This document shows, piece by piece, positions 1 to 8,475 of a stretch of DNA of 64,000 nucleotides (position 1 is its first letter; each line of letters opens with the position of its first letter). The stretch is taken from NCBI GenBank assembly GCA_030157785.1, contig JAOAUC010000002.1, positions 31,083 to 95,082 of the forward strand, in the 5' to 3' direction. The notes under the pieces are model-generated. The model had not been told where the DNA came from. It made no database searches and was given only the letters and a program-made list of their open reading frames with translations. The translations under genes were made by a program, and so were the position numbers. Origin of the DNA: Zoogloea oleivorans (GTDB lineage: Bacteria > Pseudomonadota > Gammaproteobacteria > Burkholderiales > Rhodocyclaceae).

Positions 1-109
1 GCGCAATAACAACAATCTACATGAAATCCTAGCAACAACCATGACAGGTGTAAAGCCGGCACAGGTAAAACACCGCTTCGCATAACGGGCGGCAAACCGG
101 GGCAACTCG

Positions 110-115
110 TATAAT
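110..115 (+). promoter_or_regulatory. Possible -10 box of the mrcA promoter
   Basis: A perfect TATAAT lies 32 bases before the ATG at 147. No convincing -35 hexamer is visible 16-18 bp upstream. An ATG at 114 overlaps this box, which argues that translation starts at 147 rather than 114. The 109 bases to the left hold no gene that I can recognise; by analogy with other proteobacteria a divergent pilM-type gene could lie off the left edge. Confidence 0.4.
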
Positions 116-146
116 GCGGCACTTTACTCTGCTTACCCCTCCTGCC

Positions 147-2447
147 ATGCGCTGGGTACTCTACCCTTTCACTGCCCTTCTCGGTCTGATCGCCATCGGC
201 GTCGCGATCCTTGCCCTCGCTGTCGCTTTCGCTTGGCCGACCCTGCCATCGCTGGAGGCCCTGACCGACTACCACCCGAAGATTCCGCTACGCGTTTACA
301 CCGCGGACGGCGCACTGATCGGTGAGTACGGCGAGGAACGCCGCGCCTTCGTGCGCATCCAGGAGGTGCCGCCAGTCCTCAAGCAAGCCATCCTGGCCGC
401 CGAGGACGACCGCTTCTACCAGCATTCGGGCGTCGACTTTCTCGGCATCCTGCGGGCGGCGGGCGCCAACCTGGCCACTGGCAGCAAGCGCCAGGGCTCA
501 TCGACCATCACCATGCAGGTGGCGCGCAACTTCTTCCTGACCCGGGAGAAGACCTACTCGCGCAAGCTCTACGAGATCCTCCTGGCCTTCAAGATCGAGC
601 AGAACCTCACCAAGGACCAGATCCTCGAGGTTTACATCAACCAGATCTTCCTCGGCCGCCGTGCCTATGGCTTTGCTGTCGCCTCGCAGACCTACTTCGG
701 CAAATCCATCAAGGACCTGAACGTCCCCGAGGCCGCCATGCTCGCCGGCCTGCCGAAGGCGCCTTCCGCCTATAACCCGGTGGTCAACCCGAAACGGGCG
801 GCCCTGCGCCAGCAGTATGTCCTGCGCCGCATGACGGAACTTGGCTTCATCTCGGAGGCCGAGCACCAGCAGGCCGTCGAAGCGCCCCTGAAGGTAGCCA
901 CCAGCTCGGCCGACTTCGGCAACAGTGCCGATTACGTGGCCGAAATGGCGCGCCAGATCGCCTACGAGCAATACAAGGAAGACGCCTACACCCGGGGCAT
1001 CAAGGTCATCACCACGATCAACAAGGCCGAACAGGAAGCGGCCTACCGCTCCCTGCGCCGCGGCGTCATGGACTACGACCGCCGCCACGGCTACCGGGGC
1101 GCCGAAAGCTACGTGGATCCCACGCGCATGAACGCCGAGCAGAGCGAGTCCATGGACGAGGTGCTCGCCGAAATCCCCGACTACGACGACATGCTGGCGG
1201 CCATCGTCACCCACACCGGCAGCGGCTCGGTCACCGCCTACCGCTACGGCGAAACCATCAAGATCAGCGGCGAAGGCCTGCGCTTCGCCTCCAGCATGCT
1301 TGGCGACAAGGCCCCACCCAACAAGCGCATTCGGGCTGGTGCCGTCATTCGCATCACCCGCGTAGACACTCACTGGGAAGTCACCCAGCTACCCGAGGTC
1401 GAAAGCGCCTTGGCCGCCGCCGACCCGCGCACCGGCGCCATCCGTGCCCTGGTGGGCGGTTTCGACTTCAACCGCAACAAGTTCAACCACGTCACCCAGG
1501 CGTGGCGCCAGCCGGGCTCCAGCTTCAAGCCCTTCATTTATTCTGCCGCCTTTGAGAAAGGCTACGGCCCGAACAGCGTGGTGGACGACGCGCCCCTGTC
1601 CTTCCCGGCCGGCGACACCGGCAGCCAGGCCTGGGAGCCAAAGAACTACGACGGCAAATACGACGGCCCGATCTCCCTGCGCACCGCCCTGGCCCGCTCC
1701 AAGAACATGGTTTCGATCCGCCTGCTCAAATCGGTCGGACCGCGCTATGCCCAGGACTACATCACCAAGTTCGGCTTCGATGCTGAACGCCACCCGCCCT
1801 ACCTGACCATGGCCCTCGGTGCCGGCTCCGTCACTCCGTGGCAAATGCTGCGCGGCTACGCGGTGTTCGCCAACGGCGGCTACCGGGTAGAGCCGTATCT
1901 GGTTAAGGAGATGCGCGACGAAGCCGGCAACGTGCTGGCCCGCGTCGACCCGCCGATTGCCGGAGAAACGGCCGAGCGCGCCATCGACGAGCGCAATGCC
2001 TACCTGATGGACTCGATCATGAAAGACGTGGTCCGCCGCGGCACGGCAGCCAAGGCCCTCGTCCTCAAGCGCGGCGACCTGGCCGGCAAGACCGGGACGA
2101 CCAACGAATACGTGGACGCCTGGTTCTGCGGCTACCAGCCCACCGTCGTGGCCGTGGCGTGGATCGGCTTCGATCAGCCGCACAAGCTGGGCAACGGCGA
2201 AACCGGCGGCACCGCTGCCCTGCCCATGTGGATCAACTACATGCGCAAGGCCCTCGACGGCGTCCCCGAGACCTACCCGACGGCACCCGCCGGCCTGGTC
2301 CGCATCAAGCCCTCCGGCAGCCCTGCCGAAGAAATGATCTACCAGGAAAACCTGCCGACGGCGCCGCCGGAAGCGCCAAACGAGCCCTCCAGCCCGCCGG
2401 CGGAGGAAGCGCCAGCTGCGCCGGCCGCAGCAGCGCCCCCCGCTTAA
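147..2447 (+). CDS. mrcA: Penicillin-binding protein 1A (bifunctional glycosyltransferase/transpeptidase)
   Basis: A class A penicillin-binding protein that polymerises and crosslinks peptidoglycan on the outer face of the inner membrane. One N-terminal membrane anchor is followed by a family 51 glycosyltransferase domain with the EDDRFYQHSGVD motif (catalytic Glu about residue 86). The transpeptidase domain has the SxxK nucleophile S458-S-F-K461 and the KTGTT box at about residue 648. The tail is rich in Pro and Ala. The 766-residue length fits PBP1A. The start at 147 is preferred over the in-frame ATG at 114, which sits inside a TATAAT box. The gene converges on cyaY, with 10 bp between the stop codons. 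Confidence 0.95.
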   Translation: MRWVLYPFTALLGLIAIGVAILALAVAFAWPTLPSLEALTDYHPKIPLRVYTADGALIGEYGEERRAFVRIQEVPPVLKQAILAAEDDRFYQHSGVDFLGILRAAGANLATGSKRQGSSTITMQVARNFFLTREKTYSRKLYEILLAFKIEQNLTKDQILEVYINQIFLGRRAYGFAVASQTYFGKSIKDLNVPEAAMLAGLPKAPSAYNPVVNPKRAALRQQYVLRRMTELGFISEAEHQQAVEAPLKVATSSADFGNSADYVAEMARQIAYEQYKEDAYTRGIKVITTINKAEQEAAYRSLRRGVMDYDRRHGYRGAESYVDPTRMNAEQSESMDEVLAEIPDYDDMLAAIVTHTGSGSVTAYRYGETIKISGEGLRFASSMLGDKAPPNKRIRAGAVIRITRVDTHWEVTQLPEVESALAAADPRTGAIRALVGGFDFNRNKFNHVTQAWRQPGSSFKPFIYSAAFEKGYGPNSVVDDAPLSFPAGDTGSQAWEPKNYDGKYDGPISLRTALARSKNMVSIRLLKSVGPRYAQDYITKFGFDAERHPPYLTMALGAGSVTPWQMLRGYAVFANGGYRVEPYLVKEMRDEAGNVLARVDPPIAGETAERAIDERNAYLMDSIMKDVVRRGTAAKALVLKRGDLAGKTGTTNEYVDAWFCGYQPTVVAVAWIGFDQPHKLGNGETGGTAALPMWINYMRKALDGVPETYPTAPAGLVRIKPSGSPAEEMIYQENLPTAPPEAPNEPSSPPAEEAPAAPAAAAPPA

Positions 2448-2453
2448 ACAGCC

Positions 2454-2478
2454 CCGGTCAGCCCTTCAGGCTGACCGG
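2454..2478. terminator. Perfect 10-bp stem-loop between convergent mrcA and cyaY
   Basis: CCGGTCAGCC and GGCTGACCGG flank a 5-nt CTTCA loop. The hairpin starts just after the mrcA stop and covers the last codons of cyaY. There is no run of T on either side, so it may act as a bidirectional block or in RNA stability rather than as a classical intrinsic terminator. Confidence 0.5.
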
Positions 2479-2778
2479 CTGTCCGGCCTGCTCGGACATG
2501 CAGCGGGACAGGGCGACGTAAAAATCGACGCTGTCCCGCGTGCCGAGCCAGCGCCCATCCTGCGGACGGAAGTGAAAGCCCCCCGACTTCGCCGCCAGCC
2601 AGATTTCCCGCGCCGCCGTGTGACGATTGACGATGATCTTGGTCCCGTTCTCGAACTCCAGCTCAAAAACGCCGCCCGGCTTCACTTCATAGTCGAAGTC
2701 CAGCTCGCAGGTCTCCAGCAAGCCCTCCAGACGGTCCAGTTCGGCGTCCGCCAGTGCATTGAAATCCGCTTCATCCAT
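2458..2778 (-). CDS. cyaY: Iron donor protein CyaY (bacterial frataxin)
   Basis: A 106-residue protein with the full frataxin fold signature: an acidic first helix (MDEADFNALADAELDRLEGLLE), the strand with FELEFENGTKIIVNRH, then EIWLAAKSGGFHF and a short final helix. CyaY binds iron through the acidic ridge and modulates Fe-S cluster assembly on IscS/IscU in the cytoplasm. It is divergent from lptM-lysA with a 47-bp gap, an arrangement found in many proteobacteria. Confidence 0.95.
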   Translation of the reverse strand: MDEADFNALADAELDRLEGLLETCELDFDYEVKPGGVFELEFENGTKIIVNRHTAAREIWLAAKSGGFHFRPQDGRWLGTRDSVDFYVALSRCMSEQAGQPVSLKG

Positions 2779-2825
2779 CGCCCTACCCCTTGTTCTGTTA
2801 ACATTCCCGCTTTTGCGCGGAACTC

Positions 2826-3026
2826 ATGCGAATCATCGCCATTGCCGCCGCGGCTTGCGGCCTTCTCGTGCTGGGCGGCTGCGGCATCAAGGGGCCGCTG
2901 TACTTCCCGCAGATCCCCAAGCCCGCAGCCAAGGCAGCGCCGAAGCCTGCCGACGCCAAGCCCGCGCCCATCCAGGCGCCGGCCGTCGATCATAACAAAC
3001 CCGCCTCCCAGGACCCCGCCCAATGA
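2826..3026 (+). CDS. lptM: LPS-assembly-associated small lipoprotein (LptM/YifL family)
   Basis: A 66-residue lipoprotein. The signal peptide ends at LVLGGC with the lipidated Cys19, followed directly by GIKGPLYFP, the CGxKGPLY signature of the YifL/LptM family. In enterobacteria LptM stabilises the oxidised LptD-LptE translocon at the outer membrane. The rest of the chain is Pro/Ala/Lys-rich and probably disordered. Its stop overlaps the lysA start by 4 bp (ATGA), a linkage widespread in proteobacteria. Confidence 0.88.
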   Translation: MRIIAIAAAACGLLVLGGCGIKGPLYFPQIPKPAAKAAPKPADAKPAPIQAPAVDHNKPASQDPAQ

Positions 3027-4285
3027 CGACCGCCCTGCCCGTGCCGACGCTCAAAGCCGGCCCCGCCGGCCTGACCCTTGAAGGGGTCGCCCTTGCCGAC
3101 ATCGCCGAAAGCTTCGGCACGCCCACCTACGTTTACTCCCGCGCTGCGCTCACGTCCGCCTTCGAGGCCTACCAGCAGGCCCTCGGCCTGCGCAAGTCGC
3201 TGGTGTGCTACGCGGTCAAGGCCAACTCCAGCCTCGGCATCCTGTCCGTCTTCGCCAAGCTCGGCGCCGGCTTCGACATCGTCTCCGGCGGCGAACTGAC
3301 CCGCGTACTGGCAGCCGGCGGCGACGCCGGCAAGGTGATCTTCTCCGGCGTAGGCAAAACCGTCGACGAAATGCGCTTCGCCCTCGAATCAGGCATTGGC
3401 TGTTTCAACGTCGAATCCGCTGCCGAACTCGACCGCCTCAACGACGTGGCCATCAGCATGGGCAAGCGCGCGCCGATCGCCTTCCGGGTCAATCCGGACG
3501 TCAATCCCAACACCCACCCCTACATTTCCACCGGCCTGCGCAGCAACAAGTTCGGCGTCGCCTTCACCGAGGCCCTCGACCTGTACCGCAAGGCCGCCAA
3601 GCTGCCCAACATCGAGATCTCGGGCATCGACTGCCACATCGGCTCCCAGCTCCTGGATTCCGCGCCGATGGCCGAAGCCGCCGACAAGATCCTCGGCCTG
3701 GTGGACCAGCTCGCCAGTGAAGGCATCGTGCTCGACCACATCGACCTGGGCGGCGGCCTCGGCATCCGCTACCGCGACGAAGAACCGCCCACCCCCACCG
3801 AATACCTCAAGCCCCTGCTCGAACGCTTCGCCGGACGCAGCGAAGCCCTGTGCTTCGAGCCGGGCCGTTCGCTGGTCGGCAACGCCGGCCTGCTGCTGAC
3901 GCGCATCGAATACCTCAAGCCCGGCGTCGAAAAGAGCTTCGCCATCATCGACGCAGCCATGAACGACCTGGCTCGCCCGGCGCTCTACGACGCTTACCAC
4001 GAGATCGTCGCCGTCGCCCCGCGCGCCATTCCGGCAACCCGCTACGAGGTGGTCGGCCCGATCTGCGAGAGCGGCGACTTCCTCGGCCACGACCGCGACC
4101 TGTCAGTGGACACCGGCGACCTGCTGGCGATCCTGTCGGCCGGTGCCTATGGCATGACCATGAGCTCCAACTACAACACCCGCCCCCGCGCCGCCGAGGT
4201 ACTGGTGGATGGCGACACCGTGCATGTCATCCGCGACCGGGAAACCGTCGAGCACCTGCTGAAGGGCGAACGCCCGCTTCCGTAA
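3023..4285 (+). CDS. lysA: Diaminopimelate decarboxylase
   Basis: A PLP enzyme that decarboxylates meso-diaminopimelate to L-lysine, the last step of lysine synthesis. The fold III decarboxylase barrel carries the PLP lysine K66 in CYAVKANSS, the HIGSQ loop (about 205-209), the glycine-rich DLGGGLGIRY phosphate site (241-250) and the catalytic Cys in ICESGD (about C348). The 420-residue length is normal. The start codon overlaps the lptM stop, so the two are probably translationally coupled. Confidence 0.97.
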   Translation: MTTALPVPTLKAGPAGLTLEGVALADIAESFGTPTYVYSRAALTSAFEAYQQALGLRKSLVCYAVKANSSLGILSVFAKLGAGFDIVSGGELTRVLAAGGDAGKVIFSGVGKTVDEMRFALESGIGCFNVESAAELDRLNDVAISMGKRAPIAFRVNPDVNPNTHPYISTGLRSNKFGVAFTEALDLYRKAAKLPNIEISGIDCHIGSQLLDSAPMAEAADKILGLVDQLASEGIVLDHIDLGGGLGIRYRDEEPPTPTEYLKPLLERFAGRSEALCFEPGRSLVGNAGLLLTRIEYLKPGVEKSFAIIDAAMNDLARPALYDAYHEIVAVAPRAIPATRYEVVGPICESGDFLGHDRDLSVDTGDLLAILSAGAYGMTMSSNYNTRPRAAEVLVDGDTVHVIRDRETVEHLLKGERPLP

Positions 4286-4318
4286 TCCGCCCCCACCGCC
4301 AGCCCGAAGGCTCCGACC

Positions 4319-5413
4319 ATGCGTTTCGCCCCCCGCGTTTCCCTGCTCGTCGCCCTCGGGCTGGCCGGCTGCGGCAACAAGCCCGCCCCCACAGCCGCCG
4401 ACAAGCCTGCCGGCCCGCCGGCCAGCATCATCACCACCGCGAGAGCGCAGAGCATTGCGCTGGACATCACCGAAGACACCCTCGGCACCCTTGAAGCCCT
4501 GATCGACCCGAAAATCGGCGCCGAAGTGGCCGGCCGCGTCACCCGGGTGCTTGCCCACACCGGCGATCACGTCAAAAAGGGCCAGCCTCTCGCCGAGCTG
4601 GACGCCACCGACCAGCACATCCAGACCCGCGTCGACAGTGCCGAGATCAACCGTCTGGAAGCCTTGGCCGCGCAGGCCGAACGCTTTGCCGAGCGTCAGC
4701 AGGGCCTCGTCGCCAAGGGCTTCATCGCCCGCAACGGTGCCGAAGACAGTCTCGCCCAGCGCGACGCCCTGCGAGCCCAGCTGGCCAATGCAAAGGCCCG
4801 CGGCAACGCCACCCAGGCCAACCTCGGGCGCGCCCGGGTCGTCGCGCCGGTGGATGGCATCATCGAAACCCAGATCGTCTCACCCGGCGATTACGTGAAG
4901 GTCGGCGACCCGCTGTTCCGTCTGATCTCCAACCGGGTCCTGCGCGCCCACCTGCCCTACCCGGAGTCTGCCGCCGGACGCATCCGAGCCGGCCAGCCGG
5001 TGCGCTTCGCCCTGCCCCACGCGCCCGGCAAGACGCTCAGCGGCACGGTGGAAGATGTGAAACCCACCATCAGCGACAGCAGCCGCGCTCTGGATGTACT
5101 GGTGCGCCTCGACAACGATGGCAGCCTGCTCTCCGGTGGCACCGTCAACGCGTCCATCGTCACCGGCCGCAAGCCGGCCGCCGTGGTGGTGCCGGAACAA
5201 AGCGTGGTGCTGCGCCCGGCCGGCAAGGTGGTGTACGTGATCGCCGACGGCAAGGCCGGCCAGCGCATCATCGAAGCCGGCGTGAAGCGCAACGGCCGCA
5301 TTGAAATCGTCAAAGGCCTGCACGAAGGTGAAACGGTTGCCGAAGAGGGCGCCGGCTTTCTCACCGACGGCGCCGCCGTATCCGTGAAGAAGCCCGCGGC
5401 CGCCAAGCCATGA
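4319..5413 (+). CDS. RND efflux periplasmic adaptor (membrane fusion) lipoprotein
   Basis: A 364-residue HlyD/AcrA-type adaptor that bridges an inner-membrane RND pump to an outer-membrane channel. The signal peptide ends at LGLAGC with lipidated Cys18. The first lipoyl half-motif (IGAEVAGRVTRVLAHTGDHVKKGQPLAELD) is followed by a short coiled-coil hairpin and the second lipoyl half (RVVAPVDGIIETQIVSPGDYVKVGDPLF), then the beta-barrel and membrane-proximal domains. Its stop overlaps the pump gene by 4 bp. No outer-membrane factor gene is adjacent, so the pump probably uses a TolC-like channel encoded elsewhere. Confidence 0.92.
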   Translation: MRFAPRVSLLVALGLAGCGNKPAPTAADKPAGPPASIITTARAQSIALDITEDTLGTLEALIDPKIGAEVAGRVTRVLAHTGDHVKKGQPLAELDATDQHIQTRVDSAEINRLEALAAQAERFAERQQGLVAKGFIARNGAEDSLAQRDALRAQLANAKARGNATQANLGRARVVAPVDGIIETQIVSPGDYVKVGDPLFRLISNRVLRAHLPYPESAAGRIRAGQPVRFALPHAPGKTLSGTVEDVKPTISDSSRALDVLVRLDNDGSLLSGGTVNASIVTGRKPAAVVVPEQSVVLRPAGKVVYVIADGKAGQRIIEAGVKRNGRIEIVKGLHEGETVAEEGAGFLTDGAAVSVKKPAAAKP

Positions 5414-8400
5414 CCCTGCCGGAACTTTCCATCAAGCGCCACGTGCTGGCGTGGATGATGAGCGCCGTGCTGGTGCTGATCGGGGTGATCGGTTACCAGC
5501 GCATCGGCATGGACCGCTACCCGTATATCGAATTCCCGGTGATCTCCATCACCACGACGCTGAAGGGCGCCAACCCGGACATCGTCGATTCGAGCATCAC
5601 CAACGTCATCGAATCGGCGGTTAACAGCGTGCCGGGCATCGAGCATGTGCAGTCCAGTTCATCCCCCGGGGTGTCGACGGTGAACATCACCTTCGTCCTC
5701 GAAAAGAAGGTGGACGTGGCCTTCAACGAGGTCCAGTCGAAGGTGAACCAGGTGCTCCGGCGCCTGCCCAAGGACGTGGACCCGCCGGTGGTCGCCAAGG
5801 TGGAAACCAACGCCCAGCCCATCATGTGGCTGGCCCTGCAGGGCGACCGGACCCAGCAGCAGCTCAACCAGTACGCCATCAACGTCCTCAAGAAGCGCCT
5901 CGAAACCATCGATGGCGTGGGCGAGGTACGCCTCGGCGGACGCCGTGACCGCACCATCCGGGTCAATCTGCGGCCCGACCGCATGGCGGCCCACAACGTC
6001 ACCGCCCAGGACATCACCGACGCCTTCGCCAAGGAGCACGTGCAACTGGCCGGCGGCTTCGTGGTCGGCCAGACCACCGAAAGCCTGGTCAAACTCGACC
6101 TGGAATTCCATCAGGTCGAACAACTCGAAGGCCTGATCGTCGCCTTCCGCGACACGGCGCCGATCCGCCTGGGCGATGTGGCCGAGATTGAGGACGGCCT
6201 CACCGACAACCGCCAGCTGGCGCGCTTCAACGGCAAGACTACGGTCGGGCTCGGCATGGTCAAGATTGCCAATGCCAACACCGTGTCCATCGTCGAGCGC
6301 ATCCAGGCCCGCCTCGACAAGGATCTGCGCCCCGCCCTGCCGCCGGGCATGACCCTGTCGGTGGTGTCCAACGACGCCGTCTTCATCATGGAGATCGTCG
6401 ACTCGCTCAAGGAACACCTGATCGAGGGCACCCTGCTGGCGGCGCTGGTGGTGTGGTTCTTCCTGCGCTCGGTGCGCTCGACGCTGATCATCGCGCTGGC
6501 CATTCCGGTGTCGTTGATGGGCGCCATCGCGGTGATCTACTTCTTCGGCTTCACCCTCAACTCGCTCACCCTGCTGGCCCTGCTGCTGCTCATCGGGGTG
6601 GTGGTGGACGACGCCATCGTGGTGCTGGAGAACATCTACCGCCACCGGGAAGAACTCGACCCGGACCCGGTATCGGCGGCCATCAACGGCAGCAACGAGG
6701 TGGTTTTTGCGGTCATGGCGGCAACCCTCTCGCTGGTCTGCATCTTTGCGCCGGTGGCCTTCATCTCGGGGATCATCGGCCAGTTTTTCCGCAGCTTCGC
6801 GCTGGTGGTGACCTTCGGGGTGCTGGTGTCGCTGTTCGTATCGCTCACGCTCACGCCCATGCTGTGCGCCCGCTACCTCAAGGTCGAGAAGCAGCACGGC
6901 CCCGTCTACAAGGCTTTCGACCGCTTCTTCGCAGGCATGGACGCCCTTTACGTGCGCCTGCTCGAGGGCGCCCTGACCCACCGCCTGTGGGTGCTGCTGC
7001 TGACCCTGGCGGTGGTGGCATCGAGTGCGTTCTTCTTCACCCAGGTTGGCAAGGCCTTCGCGCCGGAGCAGGACGAAGGGCGTTTCCTGGTATCCGTGCG
7101 CACACCACTGGGTTCCAGCATCGACTACACCGACAGCAAGCTGCGGGAGGTGGAAACCATCCTCAACGGCCACGAATCGATTCGCACCGAATTCGCGCTG
7201 ATCGGCCTCGGCACCGCCGGGCAGGTGAACCAGGGCACGGTGGTGGTGCGCATGGCGCCGCGGGAGGAGCGCACGGTCAGGCAGCAGGACATCATTCCAC
7301 TGCTGCGCAAGGAATTCAGCCAGATCGCCGGCGCGCGGGTTTTTGCGGCGCCGTATCCGATGGTGCAGGGCCAGCGCGGCGAGCCGCTGCAGTTCGTGCT
7401 CACCGGCGAGAACCTGCAGGAACTGGGCAAACATGCGCTCACCCTGCAGCGCAAGCTGTCGGTGGCGCCGGGCATCGGCCGCATCGACACCGACCTGCAG
7501 CTCGACCTGCCGCAACTGGTCTTCGCCCCGGATCGCCTGCGCATCGCCAACGCCGGCCTGACCACCCAGGACGTGGCCCTCGCCATCAACATGCTCACCG
7601 GCGGCGTCGACATCGCCAAGTACAACGACGAACCCGGCGACGGCCAGCGCTACGACATCCGCGTCAAGGCCAGGGAAGGCAGCTTCACCCAGCCCGCCGA
7701 CCTGGCGAAAATCTTCCTGCGCAACAAGACCGGCCAGCTGGTGCGCCTCGACAGCGTCGCCGGCTTCAGGGAAACCCTCGGCCCGGCCATCGTCGGGCGC
7801 TTCGACCTGCAGTACGCCGCCACTTTCTTCGCCTCACCGACCCTGCCTCTGGGCGAAGCGGTGGCGCTGGTCAAGCAGACTGCTGCGGAAATGCTGCCTA
7901 CCGGCTACCAGGTCAAGCTGATCGGCCAGGCCGAAGAGTTCGGCAAGACCATGAGCTACATGGTGTTCACCTTCGCGCTGGCCATGACCCTGCTCTACAT
8001 GGTGCTGGCCAGCCAGTTCAACAGCTTCGTGCAGCCCTTCATCGTGATGCTGGCCCAGCCGCTGGCCATCGTCGGCGGCGTAGCGGCCCTGTGGGCAACA
8101 GGGCAGACGCTGAACATTTATTCGATGATCGGGCTGGTGCTGTTGATTGGCCTGGTGGCGAAGAACTCCATCCTGCTGGTGGACCTGACCAACCAGCGCC
8201 GCGCCGAAGGCCTGCGGGTGGATGCAGCCCTGCGCAACGCCTGCCCGATCCGGATGCGCCCGGTGCTGATGACTTCGATGACGGTGATCCTCGCCCTCGC
8301 TCCGGCGGCGCTGGGCTTTGGCGCTGGCAACGAGACCAACCAGCCGCTGGCGATCGCGGTGATCGGCGGCATGATCAGCTCGACCCTGCTGACCCTGGTG

Positions 8401-8475
8401 GTGGTGCCGGCGGTGTATTCGCTGGTGGAAGGCTGGCGCGAGCGGCGTCAGCCGGGAGTCACACCAGCGGCGTGA
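5410..8475 (+). CDS. RND family efflux permease (HAE1-like)
   Basis: A 1021-residue proton-driven inner-membrane pump. It has the usual duplicated layout: one N-terminal helix, a large periplasmic porter loop, helices around residues 340-540, then a second set at the C-terminus. The IGVVVDDAIVVLENIYRH stretch carries the paired Asp residues of the proton relay in TM4. Substrates cannot be deduced by eye; the sequence resembles the MdtC/AcrB-type multidrug group more than CzcA metal pumps. It is translationally coupled to the adaptor. Its last 17 bp overlap the 3' end of the convergent exonuclease gene. Confidence 0.93.
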   Translation: MTLPELSIKRHVLAWMMSAVLVLIGVIGYQRIGMDRYPYIEFPVISITTTLKGANPDIVDSSITNVIESAVNSVPGIEHVQSSSSPGVSTVNITFVLEKKVDVAFNEVQSKVNQVLRRLPKDVDPPVVAKVETNAQPIMWLALQGDRTQQQLNQYAINVLKKRLETIDGVGEVRLGGRRDRTIRVNLRPDRMAAHNVTAQDITDAFAKEHVQLAGGFVVGQTTESLVKLDLEFHQVEQLEGLIVAFRDTAPIRLGDVAEIEDGLTDNRQLARFNGKTTVGLGMVKIANANTVSIVERIQARLDKDLRPALPPGMTLSVVSNDAVFIMEIVDSLKEHLIEGTLLAALVVWFFLRSVRSTLIIALAIPVSLMGAIAVIYFFGFTLNSLTLLALLLLIGVVVDDAIVVLENIYRHREELDPDPVSAAINGSNEVVFAVMAATLSLVCIFAPVAFISGIIGQFFRSFALVVTFGVLVSLFVSLTLTPMLCARYLKVEKQHGPVYKAFDRFFAGMDALYVRLLEGALTHRLWVLLLTLAVVASSAFFFTQVGKAFAPEQDEGRFLVSVRTPLGSSIDYTDSKLREVETILNGHESIRTEFALIGLGTAGQVNQGTVVVRMAPREERTVRQQDIIPLLRKEFSQIAGARVFAAPYPMVQGQRGEPLQFVLTGENLQELGKHALTLQRKLSVAPGIGRIDTDLQLDLPQLVFAPDRLRIANAGLTTQDVALAINMLTGGVDIAKYNDEPGDGQRYDIRVKAREGSFTQPADLAKIFLRNKTGQLVRLDSVAGFRETLGPAIVGRFDLQYAATFFASPTLPLGEAVALVKQTAAEMLPTGYQVKLIGQAEEFGKTMSYMVFTFALAMTLLYMVLASQFNSFVQPFIVMLAQPLAIVGGVAALWATGQTLNIYSMIGLVLLIGLVAKNSILLVDLTNQRRAEGLRVDAALRNACPIRMRPVLMTSMTVILALAPAALGFGAGNETNQPLAIAVIGGMISSTLLTLVVVPAVYSLVEGWRERRQPGVTPAA

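Noticed and set aside
5659..7515. Long open frame (over 600 codons) on the minus strand across the RND pump gene
   Set aside because: It is antisense to a fully conserved efflux pump; the translation is rich in His/Arg/Asp/Gly as expected of a GC-rich shadow frame and shows no domain.
8459..8475. 17-bp overlap of the RND pump and exonuclease genes as a possible sequencing error
   Set aside because: Both C-termini read naturally and convergent overlaps of this size are normal in compact genomes.
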